Below, piece after piece: positions 1 through 8,644 of a stretch of DNA of 26,179 nt. Each line of letters opens with the position of its first letter. Position 1 is the first letter of the stretch. A model generated the notes under the pieces. It did no database searches and had not been told where the DNA came from. It saw only the letters and a program-made list of their open reading frames with translations. Source of the DNA: Bacteroidota bacterium (GTDB lineage: Bacteria > Bacteroidota > Bacteroidia > Cytophagales > Cyclobacteriaceae); NCBI GenBank assembly GCA_023393375.1, contig JAEWLI010000176.1, forward strand, positions 1-26,179, written 5' to 3'. The position numbers and the translations under genes are program-made.

Positions 1-64
1 GCATGAATACCATGCCTCCCCAAGGAGTGATTTCTTTGTCGGTGTACTCAATTTTGAATTCCAT
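1..64 (-). CDS. Transposase N-terminus, IS1380-like (partial, runs off window)
   Basis: On the minus strand an ATG at 64 opens a frame that runs off the window start after 21 codons. It reads through EYTDKEITPWGGM, which resembles the opening of IS1380-family transposases of Bacteroidota, where a short beta-strand is followed by a T-P-(W/F)-(G/S)-G motif. The catalytic DDE residues lie outside the window, so the family call rests on this short stretch only. The gene points away from the neighbouring CheB-CheR gene and sits just inside the element's end at about 127, as expected for a transposase start next to its terminal repeat. Confidence 0.55.
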   Translation of the reverse strand, partial: MEFKIEYTDKEITPWGGMVFM

Positions 65-127
65 GCCCCAATTTAATAAAAAAATCCCTATTGCTAAGCA
101 TTAGAAAATTCTATTGCGTAATCTGGG
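1..127 (-). mobile_element. End of an insertion sequence inserted into the CheB-CheR gene
   Basis: The family-like protein sequence of the CheB-CheR gene stops at Asn811 (codon ending at 128). The next codons, starting with CCC at 127-125, give eight unrelated residues and a stop. The transposase start lies 61 bp further in. I therefore place the element boundary at about 127, with the element's terminus reading CCCAGATTACGC on the minus strand. The other end, the second terminal repeat and the target duplication are outside the window, so the exact boundary is inferred. Confidence 0.55.
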
Positions 128-2560
128 ATTATTCACCTCTCTGATATAAGGCACAATTACCATTTGATACCATTTACCATCGTTGATTTGGATTTCCTTT
201 TCCTTGTTATGCGAAGTTGTTATAACCTCAGTAATATCATCAATCAGATTGGCAAACTTTATCTTGTTGGATAAATCGCTCAATGGACGTCCGATATCTG
301 TTTCCTTCAGGTTAACCTGCAATACAGCAGAAGGTGTAAATTTTTGAACTACAAGGTGGTTATCCACATAAAGCTGGCCATTGATGGTTCCTTTGAAATA
401 ATTGTTCAGATCATCATTCAGCTCTGCCAGTTCTCTTATTTTCAACTGATATTCGTTGTTTACAGTTTGAAGTTCTTCATTTACCGATTGAAGCTCTTCA
501 TTGGTGCTTTGCATTTCTTCATTACTGGAAATGAGTTCTTCATTAAAAGAAGAGATATTGTCGTGAGACATTTCCAAAGCTTCATAAGCATCATTGAGTT
601 TTTGTTTGGTTTCCGAAAGTTCTTTTTTCAGGTCATCCAAAAACCGATCGGTATGCAACGATCTGTCAAATATTTCATGTTCCTCATCCATATCAATCAT
701 TTTTTCTTCATTGAAAAGGACAAGGGAAACGGGATTCATGGAGGAATTTTCTGCTATGATGGGCTTTACCATAACCTGTACGCACAGAGTGGAGCCATTG
801 CTTTTTATTTTTATGTTATTGGTGATTACTTTTTTACCTTGTTTGGTGGCCTTTTTTAATGAAGTGGAAGTGACTATAGAAAGATCTTCCGGCAGCATTT
901 CCATCAAATCATAATTGAAAAGTTTGGGTAACAAGTACTTTTCATACTTACCGAAAGATTGAAGTATTTTATAATCCTGATCTACACATACACCTGCCTC
1001 ATAACCTGATTCAATAAGCAGTTCATTGTCAATATATTCACTAATATTGCTCCTTTTTTCGCTTTTAGAGGAAATTGGATTGGAAATGGAATTAAACCGC
1101 AGATTTGGCGTAGCATAGTGTGCATCGCGAATATTGCGAACCATTTCGATATTTTTATAGATTTTCCATTTCTTGTCCACTTCCTGGAAATAGTTCTTTA
1201 AATCACCCATACTTTCACTTGGCCCTAACAATAAGTAGCCTCCTAAATTGAGGCTAAAATGAAGTGTGGTAAGTATTTTCCGCTGCAACAAGGGATTGAA
1301 ATAAATCAGAACATTCCGGCAGCAAATTATATCTATCTTGCCATAAGGAGGCTGCTTAATAATGTCATGTTCAGCGAAAATGATCATTTTTCGTATTTGC
1401 TCCCTTACCCTATAATTATTCTCTTCTTTGATGAAGTATTTTTTTAGCCGTTCATGAGAAAGATCTTTGGTGATATTATCACCATAAATGCCTTTGGCCG
1501 CATGAGACAATGCTTCTTTGTCGATATCACTTGCAAATATTTTTACTTCAAGGTTCTTTTTATGCTCTGACAGATGCTCACTGATCAATATGGCTAAAGT
1601 ATAAGCTTCTTCTCCGGTGGCACATCCCACTACCCAAACCTTCAAAGTATCTACCAACAATTTGTTGTCAATGATTTCCGGTATTACTTTTTCCTTTATC
1701 AATTCAAATGCTGCTGTATCCCTGAAAAAGTGGGTCACACTGATTAGAAATTCTTTGGCAAGTACATTTATTTCAGAAGGATTGTTTTGCAAATATTTGG
1801 TATAAACTGTCAAATTCTGGATCTTATTCATTGTCATCCTTCTCACCAGCCTCCTTATAATGGTAGGGCGTTTATAATCCTGAAAGTCAAGGGGGGTATG
1901 CTCTTGGATGAGTTTCAGGATATCAAGTAATGCCTCCTCATCAGTTGATGATATTTTATCCGTGAATTCAAATTCTAGTTTATTGCGGTTTAAATAGGAA
2001 ATGATTTCATCAGGTATTAGTTCAGGTGCAAGAATGGCATCGGCATTGCCAGAGTCAATCACATTTTCGGGCATGCTACCAAACTTTGCCGTAGCAGGTT
2101 CTTGTACGATCACATAACCCCCTAATTTTTTTATGGCAGCCACACCTTTGGTTCCATCTGAGCCAGTACCTGAAAGTACCACCGCTATGGCTTTATTTCC
2201 ATGAGCTGCCGCCAAAGAACTAAAAAATACATCTATGGTGGTGTTTGGCGAAGACACCGGGCGCTCAGTAATTTGTAACCTTCGCTCTTTGATGGTCATG
2301 TTCATGCCCCGTGGCATCATATATACACAATTGGGTTCGATATACATATCATTTTCCACTTCAAAAATTCTCATCTTGCTATGCTTGGCCAGTAATTCGG
2401 CCATAAAACTTTTGTGGTCGGGAGAAAGGTGCTGGATAATTACATACGAAACTCCGTCTTCGGGGGTGTGATCGAACAACAAATGGATGGCTTCCATACC
2501 ACCTGCAGAAGCCCCTATTGCTATGATGAAGAGGTTAGGGTTGGAATTTTTCATTGGCAT
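101..2560 (-). CDS. CheB-CheR fusion protein with coiled coil and PAS domain, C-terminus cut by an IS
   Basis: This is a fusion of a chemotaxis-type methylesterase and methyltransferase with sensory domains, probably cytoplasmic. Residues 10-190 are CheB: the triad is Ser18 (GASAGG), His44 (QHLSPDH) and Asp135 (GTGSDGT), with no receiver domain in front. Residues 205-475 are CheR: an SAM-binding VVGCATGEEAY around 310-320, Asp345 in ASDID, and CCRNVLIYF at 413-421. A Glu/Asn-rich coiled coil spans about 645-720 (repeats of NEELQS/NEELQT) and a PAS-like domain begins near 722. The protein ends abruptly at 819 inside the PAS domain; the last eight residues come from the inserted element. Family members usually continue into further PAS, histidine-kinase or output regions, so the protein has probably lost these. 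No che genes lie nearby. Such fusions often act outside flagellar chemotaxis. Confidence 0.9.
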   Translation of the reverse strand: MPMKNSNPNLFIIAIGASAGGMEAIHLLFDHTPEDGVSYVIIQHLSPDHKSFMAELLAKHSKMRIFEVENDMYIEPNCVYMMPRGMNMTIKERRLQITERPVSSPNTTIDVFFSSLAAAHGNKAIAVVLSGTGSDGTKGVAAIKKLGGYVIVQEPATAKFGSMPENVIDSGNADAILAPELIPDEIISYLNRNKLEFEFTDKISSTDEEALLDILKLIQEHTPLDFQDYKRPTIIRRLVRRMTMNKIQNLTVYTKYLQNNPSEINVLAKEFLISVTHFFRDTAAFELIKEKVIPEIIDNKLLVDTLKVWVVGCATGEEAYTLAILISEHLSEHKKNLEVKIFASDIDKEALSHAAKGIYGDNITKDLSHERLKKYFIKEENNYRVREQIRKMIIFAEHDIIKQPPYGKIDIICCRNVLIYFNPLLQRKILTTLHFSLNLGGYLLLGPSESMGDLKNYFQEVDKKWKIYKNIEMVRNIRDAHYATPNLRFNSISNPISSKSEKRSNISEYIDNELLIESGYEAGVCVDQDYKILQSFGKYEKYLLPKLFNYDLMEMLPEDLSIVTSTSLKKATKQGKKVITNNIKIKSNGSTLCVQVMVKPIIAENSSMNPVSLVLFNEEKMIDMDEEHEIFDRSLHTDRFLDDLKKELSETKQKLNDAYEALEMSHDNISSFNEELISSNEEMQSTNEELQSVNEELQTVNNEYQLKIRELAELNDDLNNYFKGTINGQLYVDNHLVVQKFTPSAVLQVNLKETDIGRPLSDLSNKIKFANLIDDITEVITTSHNKEKEIQINDGKWYQMVIVPYIREVNNPRLRNRIF

Positions 2561-2689
2561 TGCCTTTGAAAGGCTTTATGTAAATATACCTAATTAATTT
2601 TGCATATCCTATGATGTATCAATTCTTAACGGATGGTGAGTTTTATTGTGGTTTTATCACTTGTTCAGTATCTTGCAATCTTTTGGATT

Positions 2690-2697
2690 TATGTTTG
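2690..2697 (+). promoter_or_regulatory. Bacteroidota -7 promoter element (TATGTTTG)
   Basis: TATGTTTG matches the Bacteroidota housekeeping -7 consensus TAnnTTTG and lies 19 bp before the ATG of the small membrane-protein gene at 2717. No good -33 TTTG is found at the usual spacing, so the support is the -7 box and its position. Confidence 0.4.
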
Positions 2698-2716
2698 ATG
2701 ATAAAACAAACGCTAA

Positions 2717-3097
2717 ATGTATACAACCACACTAATATGGATTTGCGGCATTTTTAATTTAGCTTTCGGCATTTTTCATTTGGGATTCTGGAAATTTTTT
2801 AAGTGGGAGAGCGATTTAAAAGGTTTAAGTTTTGCCAATAAAGGCATTATTCAAATACTAAATGTGCAAATTATTTATTACTTCTTCGTTACGGCTTTTA
2901 TCTGTTTCATATTTCCAAATGAATTGATTTCAAGTAGACTGGGAAATGCATTTCTTATAAGTTGTTCTCTATTTTGGTTGATAAGAACCATACAACAGTT
3001 CATTTTTTTGAGGGCAAATCATTTCAAAATCCATGTTTTGACAGCTTTGTTCGCTTTGGGAACAATATTGTTTTTGCTGCCCATCTTTATGGTGTAA
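2717..3097 (+). CDS. Small four-helix integral membrane protein, unknown function
   Basis: A 126-residue protein that is almost wholly hydrophobic. Predicted membrane segments lie at about 4-24, 45-66, 77-94 and 105-125, with short charged loops (KWESDLKG near 29-36, RANHFK near 99-104). There is no signal peptide separate from the first helix and no catalytic motif I recognise. It stands alone between the CheB-CheR gene (divergent) and the DUF4249 gene (convergent). A -7 box 19 bp upstream supports the ATG at 2717. I do not recognise a named family. Similar short proteins are annotated only as hypothetical membrane proteins. Confidence 0.75.
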   Translation: MYTTTLIWICGIFNLAFGIFHLGFWKFFKWESDLKGLSFANKGIIQILNVQIIYYFFVTAFICFIFPNELISSRLGNAFLISCSLFWLIRTIQQFIFLRANHFKIHVLTALFALGTILFLLPIFMV

Positions 3098-3188
3098 TGG
3101 GTATATGATGTAACGGTTTTTTTATTTATAAAACTCCGGTTTGGTATTGCATCTTTATTTGACATTAATTGCCAAGTGGATCGGTTTT

Positions 3189-4049
3189 TTATTTACACAT
3201 AACGGTATATACTGAAGGATTATACCCACCCCAAACCCCGAGGGCACCATTACTGATATTCGACAATACCTCATTGCCACTACTGGAAAAAGGGTTCCCA
3301 ACGGTATATAATTCCCGTTCGAGTGTTCGCCAAAAATCAAAATGAGCACGGTCGATGGATGACACTTTTACGTCTACCGTATCACCCTTTAAGTAATAGA
3401 CCTCTTCGTTTAAGTCGGATAAACTTTCAGGCCCTCGCAATAATGAGAATGTGAAAGTTTCACCATTAAAAAACCTGTCCCCAATGGCTGAAAGGTACAC
3501 AGGGACAAATCGTTCTTGTACACCGCTTATTTTTGTAAATACGCGGTAGTAGTTTTCCATATCCTTGTCATCAGTAAATCTTCCTTTAATTAGGCCCAAA
3601 CTATCATTTTCTAATGTGGGTTCCCACCAAAGGGTATCTATTTTCACTGATGCAGGTATGGAAGTTGATGCTTCATATGTTTTTCCTTCTATTTCTACTT
3701 TTAGCCAATAGGTGTTCCCTACTTTGCCTTTTAACTCATTACCCTCATAAATATAGGGAGGGTAGTATCCGGAATTCTTCTTCAATGTCAATATTTCTTC
3801 CCTTTCACCATCCGAAATGGTCACTTTAGCATGTGTCGCTACGAGTTTTCGTAAGGAAACAGAGTCAACGGTTGAGAAATAAGCTGCACTTTTTGTTAGA
3901 ATAACTGTGGGATAGCTGTCATTTTCAATCCATCCATCCACCACTAATTTAGATTGATAATTGTAATTGTTGTAATCCAATCCCTCGTCGCAAGATAATA
4001 TTATCAAGCATATGACAGAAAGAAGCGATATATGTAAAATTTTTCTCAT
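3189..4049 (-). CDS. DUF4249 lipoprotein, partner of a TonB-dependent receptor
   Basis: A 286-residue lipoprotein: the N-terminal signal ends in the lipobox ILSC with Cys20 as the lipidated residue. The mature part begins with acidic CDEG and continues as a beta-rich domain with the DUF4249 opening (KLVVDGWIENDSYPTVILTKSA at about 34-55, shown by VDGWIEN and VILTKS) and the ATVTISDG-like strand near 74-80. DUF4249 proteins are encoded directly downstream of TonB-dependent receptors in Bacteroidota. They are thought to sit at the outer membrane with the receptor, in a role comparable to SusD, but their ligands are unknown. Here only 3 bp separate it from the receptor gene stop, so the two form one transcription and translation unit. 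Assigned by family resemblance and context. Confidence 0.85.
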   Translation of the reverse strand: MRKILHISLLSVICLIILSCDEGLDYNNYNYQSKLVVDGWIENDSYPTVILTKSAAYFSTVDSVSLRKLVATHAKVTISDGEREEILTLKKNSGYYPPYIYEGNELKGKVGNTYWLKVEIEGKTYEASTSIPASVKIDTLWWEPTLENDSLGLIKGRFTDDKDMENYYRVFTKISGVQERFVPVYLSAIGDRFFNGETFTFSLLRGPESLSDLNEEVYYLKGDTVDVKVSSIDRAHFDFWRTLERELYTVGNPFSSSGNEVLSNISNGALGVWGGYNPSVYTVMCK

Positions 4050-4052
4050 AAA

Positions 4053-6416
4053 CTAAAAGTATAATCGCCAGCTTACAGCAGGTAATATTGGAAAAAGGGA
4101 TACTTTTTTTAACTCAACATTTAGATAATAATCATCAACAGAACCATCAGTTTGCAGATAGACATAATATGGGTTTTTGCGGTTATATAGGTTGTATACA
4201 CTAAATACCAGCTCTGATTTATTCTTATCGCTATCATGTAAAATATATTTTGCTGAAATGTCAATACGGTGATAGGATGGCATCCGGAATGTGTTTCTTC
4301 CGGCATATTCATTGATAATGTTGCCATTGATGATATAACGACCTACCGGAAGCGTTAAGGTATTTCCGGTGGAGTAAACAAATACAACTGAACAAGACCA
4401 CTTTCGGTTAAGCGAATAACTGTTAACCACAGACACATTATGCAATCTGTCATATTTTGATGCGAATGTTCTTCCCGAATTAATTTCATCCAGTGTTTTT
4501 TCTGTCCTGCTAAGTGTGTACGATATCCAACCGTTCAACCGACCGGAATTTTTCTTGATAAACAATTCAAGTCCATAAGCTCTACCAGTTCCAAAAATAA
4601 AATTATCATCGTAGTTGTATCCCTTACTATATCCCACAATTACACCGTCCCGGTATTCAATCTGATTTTTCATTGACTTAAAATAAACAGATGCTGATGT
4701 TTCCGATTTATTATCATCAAAATTTCTAAAATACCCGAGAGAATATTGATCGGACAACTGAGGTTTTATCTTTTCTGATCCTGAAACCCATACATCGGTG
4801 GGGAGTGAAATAGAAGTAACAGGAGCCATATGAAGATACTGTGCCATCCGATCGTACGAGATCTTGATGGATGATGATCTGCTTGTTTGATACCGGGCTG
4901 AAAACCGCGGTTCTAAATGGCTATCAGTGTGTATGATTTTGTTGTTGCCATAAAATGTTGTATCCAAAATGGTCATGGATTCATCAATCTTATATCGTGT
5001 AAATGGCCCTAACTGTTGATAAAAACTAAACCTAATCCCGGCTGCGAACTTTAAATTTTTTGAAACCTGGTGTTCACCACTTATGTAAGCCGCTTCTTCC
5101 AGGCTTTTAAGGGTTTCTTGATTTGAAAATTTAAAATCCACATCTTCTGTTTTAGCCTGCATATTATTAGGTTCAAGTTGATGGTAGATCAACTCGCCTC
5201 CAAATTCCAATTGTCCTCTCTTTCCAGATAATGTCCATTGTTGCTTAATTCCTGTGTCTTTTATAAATGAAGACATTTTGAACAAGTAGTTATTAATGCC
5301 TGCCGAGAAATTTAACCTGTATTTGCTGGTATAAAAAATACTATTATGGTAAAAACGATCATTGTAGTAATGATCCCATATGATCGAACCAGTAGTGTTT
5401 TGCCACCTTATAGTGTTTTTTAAGGAATTTTTACCCTGAAATAGAAAATCATCATTTCCAGTGTATCCCGATAAAGAAATTCTGTTCTTTTCAGAAATTT
5501 TGAAATCGAGTTTGGCATTTACATCATCAAAATAATAATCGAGACCGGTATTGAATATGGTAGGATCACCTGTAATGGCCTTCGATATCAGATCAATATA
5601 AGTTCTTCTGGCAGTCAATATAAACGAGCTTTTTTGTTTCTTCAAAGGACCCTCAATAACAATATCACCTGATATCAGACCTATACCCGCTTCCCCTTTA
5701 AATTCCTCGAAACTACCACTTCGACTCTCTATCTTTAAGACTGATGAAAGCCGGCCACCCCATGATGCAGGTATTCCACCCTTAATGAGCTCCACATCAC
5801 TTATCCCTGAAGGATTAAAAAGTGAAAAGAAACCAAATAAATGGCCGGTATTGTAAACTGGTGCATGATCCAAAACAATAAGATTTTGGTCTATTGCCCC
5901 ACCTCGTACATATATTCCCGTATTACCTTCACCGTTGCCCTGCACGCCAGGAAGCATCTGAAGCGTTTTGATGATATCAGTCTGACCAAATAGCTGTGGT
6001 GCTGCATTTATCTCATCACGGTTTAGGCTGATGTTGTCTACCATTTTCAGAATATTCTCCTGAGGTCGATTGCCAGTAATCACGACTTCTTCTGTGGTGA
6101 TTACTTCAGGGGATATGATTATCTTAATAGTTTTGTCTGTATCAGCAACAAAGTTTTCTACATAAGTTTGGTATCCGATATAAGATACCATTAGGGTATA
6201 ATTGCCTTTAGGAATTGAAATTACAAACATGCCTTCTGCATCAGCACTTATCCCTGCACCAGCGTCTTTGAACAAAATGTTAGCACCTGGTAATGCCATG
6301 CCATTTTCTCCATCAGATACCACACCCGATATTTTCACCATCATCGGCTGGCTGTATGCTTGTTGTGTAAGAAATAATAAAGTTAAGATTTTGATAATCA
6401 ATAATTTCGGCATCAT
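4053..6416 (-). CDS. TonB-dependent outer-membrane receptor with carboxypeptidase-like N-terminal domain
   Basis: An outer-membrane import receptor powered by TonB, about 787 residues. After a signal peptide ending near AYSQ come a carboxypeptidase-regulatory-like beta domain (about 28-110; VSDGENGMALPGANILF, then GYQTY), a plug domain (about 120-235; QMLPGVQGNGEGNTGIYVRGG, seen as LPGVQ and VRGG) and a long 22-strand-type barrel ending in aromatic SWRLYF. The longest frame begins with TTG at 6419. I take the ATG at 6416; the ATG at 6413 is equally possible. It is the first gene of a two-gene unit with the DUF4249 lipoprotein. This receptor/DUF4249 pairing is common in Bacteroidota, but the substrate cannot be read from the sequence. 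It is not a classical SusC, since no SusD or polysaccharide genes are present. Confidence 0.9.
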   Translation of the reverse strand: MMPKLLIIKILTLLFLTQQAYSQPMMVKISGVVSDGENGMALPGANILFKDAGAGISADAEGMFVISIPKGNYTLMVSYIGYQTYVENFVADTDKTIKIIISPEVITTEEVVITGNRPQENILKMVDNISLNRDEINAAPQLFGQTDIIKTLQMLPGVQGNGEGNTGIYVRGGAIDQNLIVLDHAPVYNTGHLFGFFSLFNPSGISDVELIKGGIPASWGGRLSSVLKIESRSGSFEEFKGEAGIGLISGDIVIEGPLKKQKSSFILTARRTYIDLISKAITGDPTIFNTGLDYYFDDVNAKLDFKISEKNRISLSGYTGNDDFLFQGKNSLKNTIRWQNTTGSIIWDHYYNDRFYHNSIFYTSKYRLNFSAGINNYLFKMSSFIKDTGIKQQWTLSGKRGQLEFGGELIYHQLEPNNMQAKTEDVDFKFSNQETLKSLEEAAYISGEHQVSKNLKFAAGIRFSFYQQLGPFTRYKIDESMTILDTTFYGNNKIIHTDSHLEPRFSARYQTSRSSSIKISYDRMAQYLHMAPVTSISLPTDVWVSGSEKIKPQLSDQYSLGYFRNFDDNKSETSASVYFKSMKNQIEYRDGVIVGYSKGYNYDDNFIFGTGRAYGLELFIKKNSGRLNGWISYTLSRTEKTLDEINSGRTFASKYDRLHNVSVVNSYSLNRKWSCSVVFVYSTGNTLTLPVGRYIINGNIINEYAGRNTFRMPSYHRIDISAKYILHDSDKNKSELVFSVYNLYNRKNPYYVYLQTDGSVDDYYLNVELKKVSLFPILPAVSWRLYF

Positions 6417-6809
6417 CAAGAGTTGCTATGAAAGCGCTATATTAATCAGATATTATTTCAGAAAAAAGATAGAAATGGCCATAAAACTTATGCAGGATAT
6501 ATCAGGTAAAATTCCAGTAGTTCTTGGTGATCTAGGGAGTAAAAACATTACTTGAACCTCTTATCAGGAGATAGGTATTCACAAAATTTAAAATAAATCA
6601 GGTAAATTTGTACAAACCAGTGAAAGATAATACACTAAAGAATGAAATGATTGTTATAGGAAACCCATAATAAAACAACATCTTCAAGAATTTTTGCCAC
6701 GTTAAGTGAATATTTATTACACCCGCCACCATTAGCTAATTTTGAATTAATCAGTTCCCGCCAAAGTTTAGATATTTGATTTTTCAAATTAAAAATATAA
6801 ATTAATATT
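6417..6809. other. Divergent intergenic region, no gene seen
   Basis: 393 bp between the receptor gene (minus) and the lipoprotein gene (plus). It must hold both promoters, but I see no clean TAnnTTTG box. The nearest on the plus strand is an imperfect GATATTTG near 6770-6777, about 32 bp before the ATG at 6810. A short open stretch on the plus strand (6478-6555) is protein-like for 25 codons but has no support as a gene. Confidence 0.5.
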
Positions 6810-7994
6810 ATGAGAAAGTTATTCATGCTAAGTCTTCTAGCGTCGGCATCTTTATTTATGTTTTCATGTAAAGATGACGACGAGGTGAAGCCAGACGTTA
6901 CTATTCCTGATAAATTCAGTGACCTTACTCCAGAACAACATAAGGCAAAACTCGAGGAAAATGGCCTTCAGCTTATTGAGGATATGGAAGGTTTGAAAGA
7001 CCTGAATGCTATTGAAGCAATTATCAATTTTGTTGACCTTATGAGTGATGATGAAGACGTCTATTATACCAAAGATCTTTTCAATGCGATCACTGTACTT
7101 GACAAGAATGCAGCCTCTACAGAAATTTTTTCTGCAATGCGTGTGAAAGAAGGCGATGGGTCTATACAGGAAATGTATGAAGCTGAAATAGGCGTATATA
7201 CCTGGAACCCCACCTTTGAGGAATGGGACTATCAAGAAACAGGTTCTGCTATTGTTTATAAATTTCCAGCGAATGCTGAAGAAAATACCAACAATGCTAC
7301 GCTTACTATTAAAGATTACAAAGGTGTGACCGTTGCAAATCCATTGGATGCAGATTACAGTGGTGATTTGCCAACAAATTTGGTAGTTGAACTTAAAATT
7401 GACGCAACTGTGGTGATGAAATATTCCTTCAACGCACAATATAACAATGAAGGTATTCCTTCATTGGCAAAGTCAACACTTGAGCTTTCCCCATATGTAT
7501 ACGCGGTAGAAGCAACCAATAATAGCAAAGAAATTAGTTTGAACTACAGCCTTAAAAAGAGTGCGAAGGTTTTGATTGCTTTAGGATCAAAAGCCGGAGG
7601 CCTATTTGATGAAGATAATTTAGAGAATGGTGAAGAAATCTCTGACGTTTTCCATACTGCAGAAGCGTACTTTCAGGTGATGAATATTAAAATTGCAGGT
7701 ACTGTTGACATTAAAAAATTGGAAGCAGAAACCCTGAATCTTGATGGACCTAGTCAACAAATGGTAAAAGCTTTTAACGACTATGTTGATCTTGCAGTAA
7801 TATATGCCGATTCAAATGAGAAATTGGCAGAAATAGATTTTTATTTAGGCACATACGGTGATTTAGACGCCAGAATGGTGTTTGGTGATGGGTCTAAAAC
7901 TAACCTGGAGGTTTATTTCAACAATGGTTTCGATGATCTGCTTGCTGAAATTGAGGATCTTTTGAGTGAGTTTGAAGAGGAAGAAGTGTATTAA
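6810..7994 (+). CDS. Surface lipoprotein of unknown function, acidic
   Basis: A 394-residue lipoprotein with signal peptide and lipobox FMFSC (Cys20). The mature start, CKDDDEVKP, has Lys at +2 followed by three Asp. That matches the lipoprotein export signal described for Bacteroidota, so the protein is probably on the cell surface. The body is highly acidic and mixed alpha/beta (for example LTPEQHKAKLEENGLQLIED at about 43-62, seen as LTPEQHK), with a very acidic C-terminal tail (EFEEEEVY). I recognise no enzyme motif or named domain. It is a single-gene unit: a strong hairpin terminator follows 17 bp after the stop. The ATG at 6810 is the only start giving the signal peptide. Confidence 0.85.
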   Translation: MRKLFMLSLLASASLFMFSCKDDDEVKPDVTIPDKFSDLTPEQHKAKLEENGLQLIEDMEGLKDLNAIEAIINFVDLMSDDEDVYYTKDLFNAITVLDKNAASTEIFSAMRVKEGDGSIQEMYEAEIGVYTWNPTFEEWDYQETGSAIVYKFPANAEENTNNATLTIKDYKGVTVANPLDADYSGDLPTNLVVELKIDATVVMKYSFNAQYNNEGIPSLAKSTLELSPYVYAVEATNNSKEISLNYSLKKSAKVLIALGSKAGGLFDEDNLENGEEISDVFHTAEAYFQVMNIKIAGTVDIKKLEAETLNLDGPSQQMVKAFNDYVDLAVIYADSNEKLAEIDFYLGTYGDLDARMVFGDGSKTNLEVYFNNGFDDLLAEIEDLLSEFEEEEVY

Positions 7995-8011
7995 TATTTG
8001 GGTGTCATAAT

Positions 8012-8050
8012 AAAAAAGATCCGGTTGCTTTTAGTGACGGATCTTTTTTT
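8012..8050 (+). terminator. Rho-independent terminator after the surface lipoprotein
   Basis: A perfect 12-bp stem (AAAAAAGATCCG at 8012-8023 pairing with CGGATCTTTTTT at 8038-8049) with a 14-nt loop and a run of T. It lies 17 bp after the stop at 7994. The A-run on the left arm means it could also work for minus-strand transcripts. Confidence 0.9.
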
Positions 8051-8154
8051 TATTATCGGAATCCATCCAGATAATGATCAAAACTTTAGTTAAATTGAAG
8101 CATTAGGTTTTATAATTAATTTGACATCATGATAATTAACCCACCAGATTTATT

Positions 8155-8400
8155 TTAAACGCTGCAAATCTCCATTGGTTTTCGTAGGTTCTTATAATCC
8201 CACTATATATTTCAGGCTTTTTCAAGCAAGCGTTTCAGATCTTCACGGTTAATCTGATCAACATTTGTATATCTAATAGATGCATCCTTGAATTTTCCAG
8301 TACCCGGTTTCAGGTGTTCTTCATCAAAATCTGCAACACTCCAAAACATCAAACGGATACAGTCTTTAAGATGTAATAACCAAGCTCTATACCTCGCCAA
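8155..8400 (-). pseudogene. Decayed DUF1801-like gene, C-terminal remnant
   Basis: The readable frame (8212-8400, minus) gives 62 residues with no ATG start (it opens at a TTG). They include CIRLMFW, LKPGTGKFKDASIRYTNVDQI and LKRLLEKA, which resemble the C-terminal half of DUF1801 / YdhG-like proteins. The frame is then broken by TGA (8214-8212) and TAG (8205-8203) but continues in the same frame as WDYKNLRKP, the ending expected for this family, to a TAA at 8157-8155. The N-terminal half is missing or out of frame: fragments such as VWFSTGGVKDLNWK appear in another frame just upstream. This is a degraded gene; intact members are small proteins of unclear function. Confidence 0.6.
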
Positions 8401-8591
8401 CTTTCCAATTCAAATCCTTCACACCACCTGTAGAAAACCATAATTGTGAGATGAAATATTAGCGTGATTCAAATTATAGATGACAAGAAATATCAAAGTC
8501 CACAATAATCATGCGACTCATATTGCAATCTATTTGTAAACCTGAATTTGCCTAACAATTAAAGTAGTACAAAAGGCGTTTGGTGGGCCAT

Positions 8592-8624
8592 AAAAAAAGA
8601 AGTTACCGGAGGCAACTTCTTTTT
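8592..8624 (-). terminator. Hairpin terminator after the ice-binding lipoprotein
   Basis: On the minus strand AAAAAGAAGTT (8614-8624 complement) pairs with AACTTCTTTTT (8594-8604 complement) around a short GC-containing loop and ends in seven T. It lies about 20 bp after the stop at 8645. Both arms have A/T runs, so it may be bidirectional. Confidence 0.8.
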
Positions 8625-8644
8625 CAAATTTAAGAATTGGTTGT

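Noticed and set aside
6202..6555. Plus-strand frame of 117 codons over the receptor start
   Set aside because: Its first half is the reverse complement of the receptor gene; the last 25 codons look protein-like but have no start of their own or known match.
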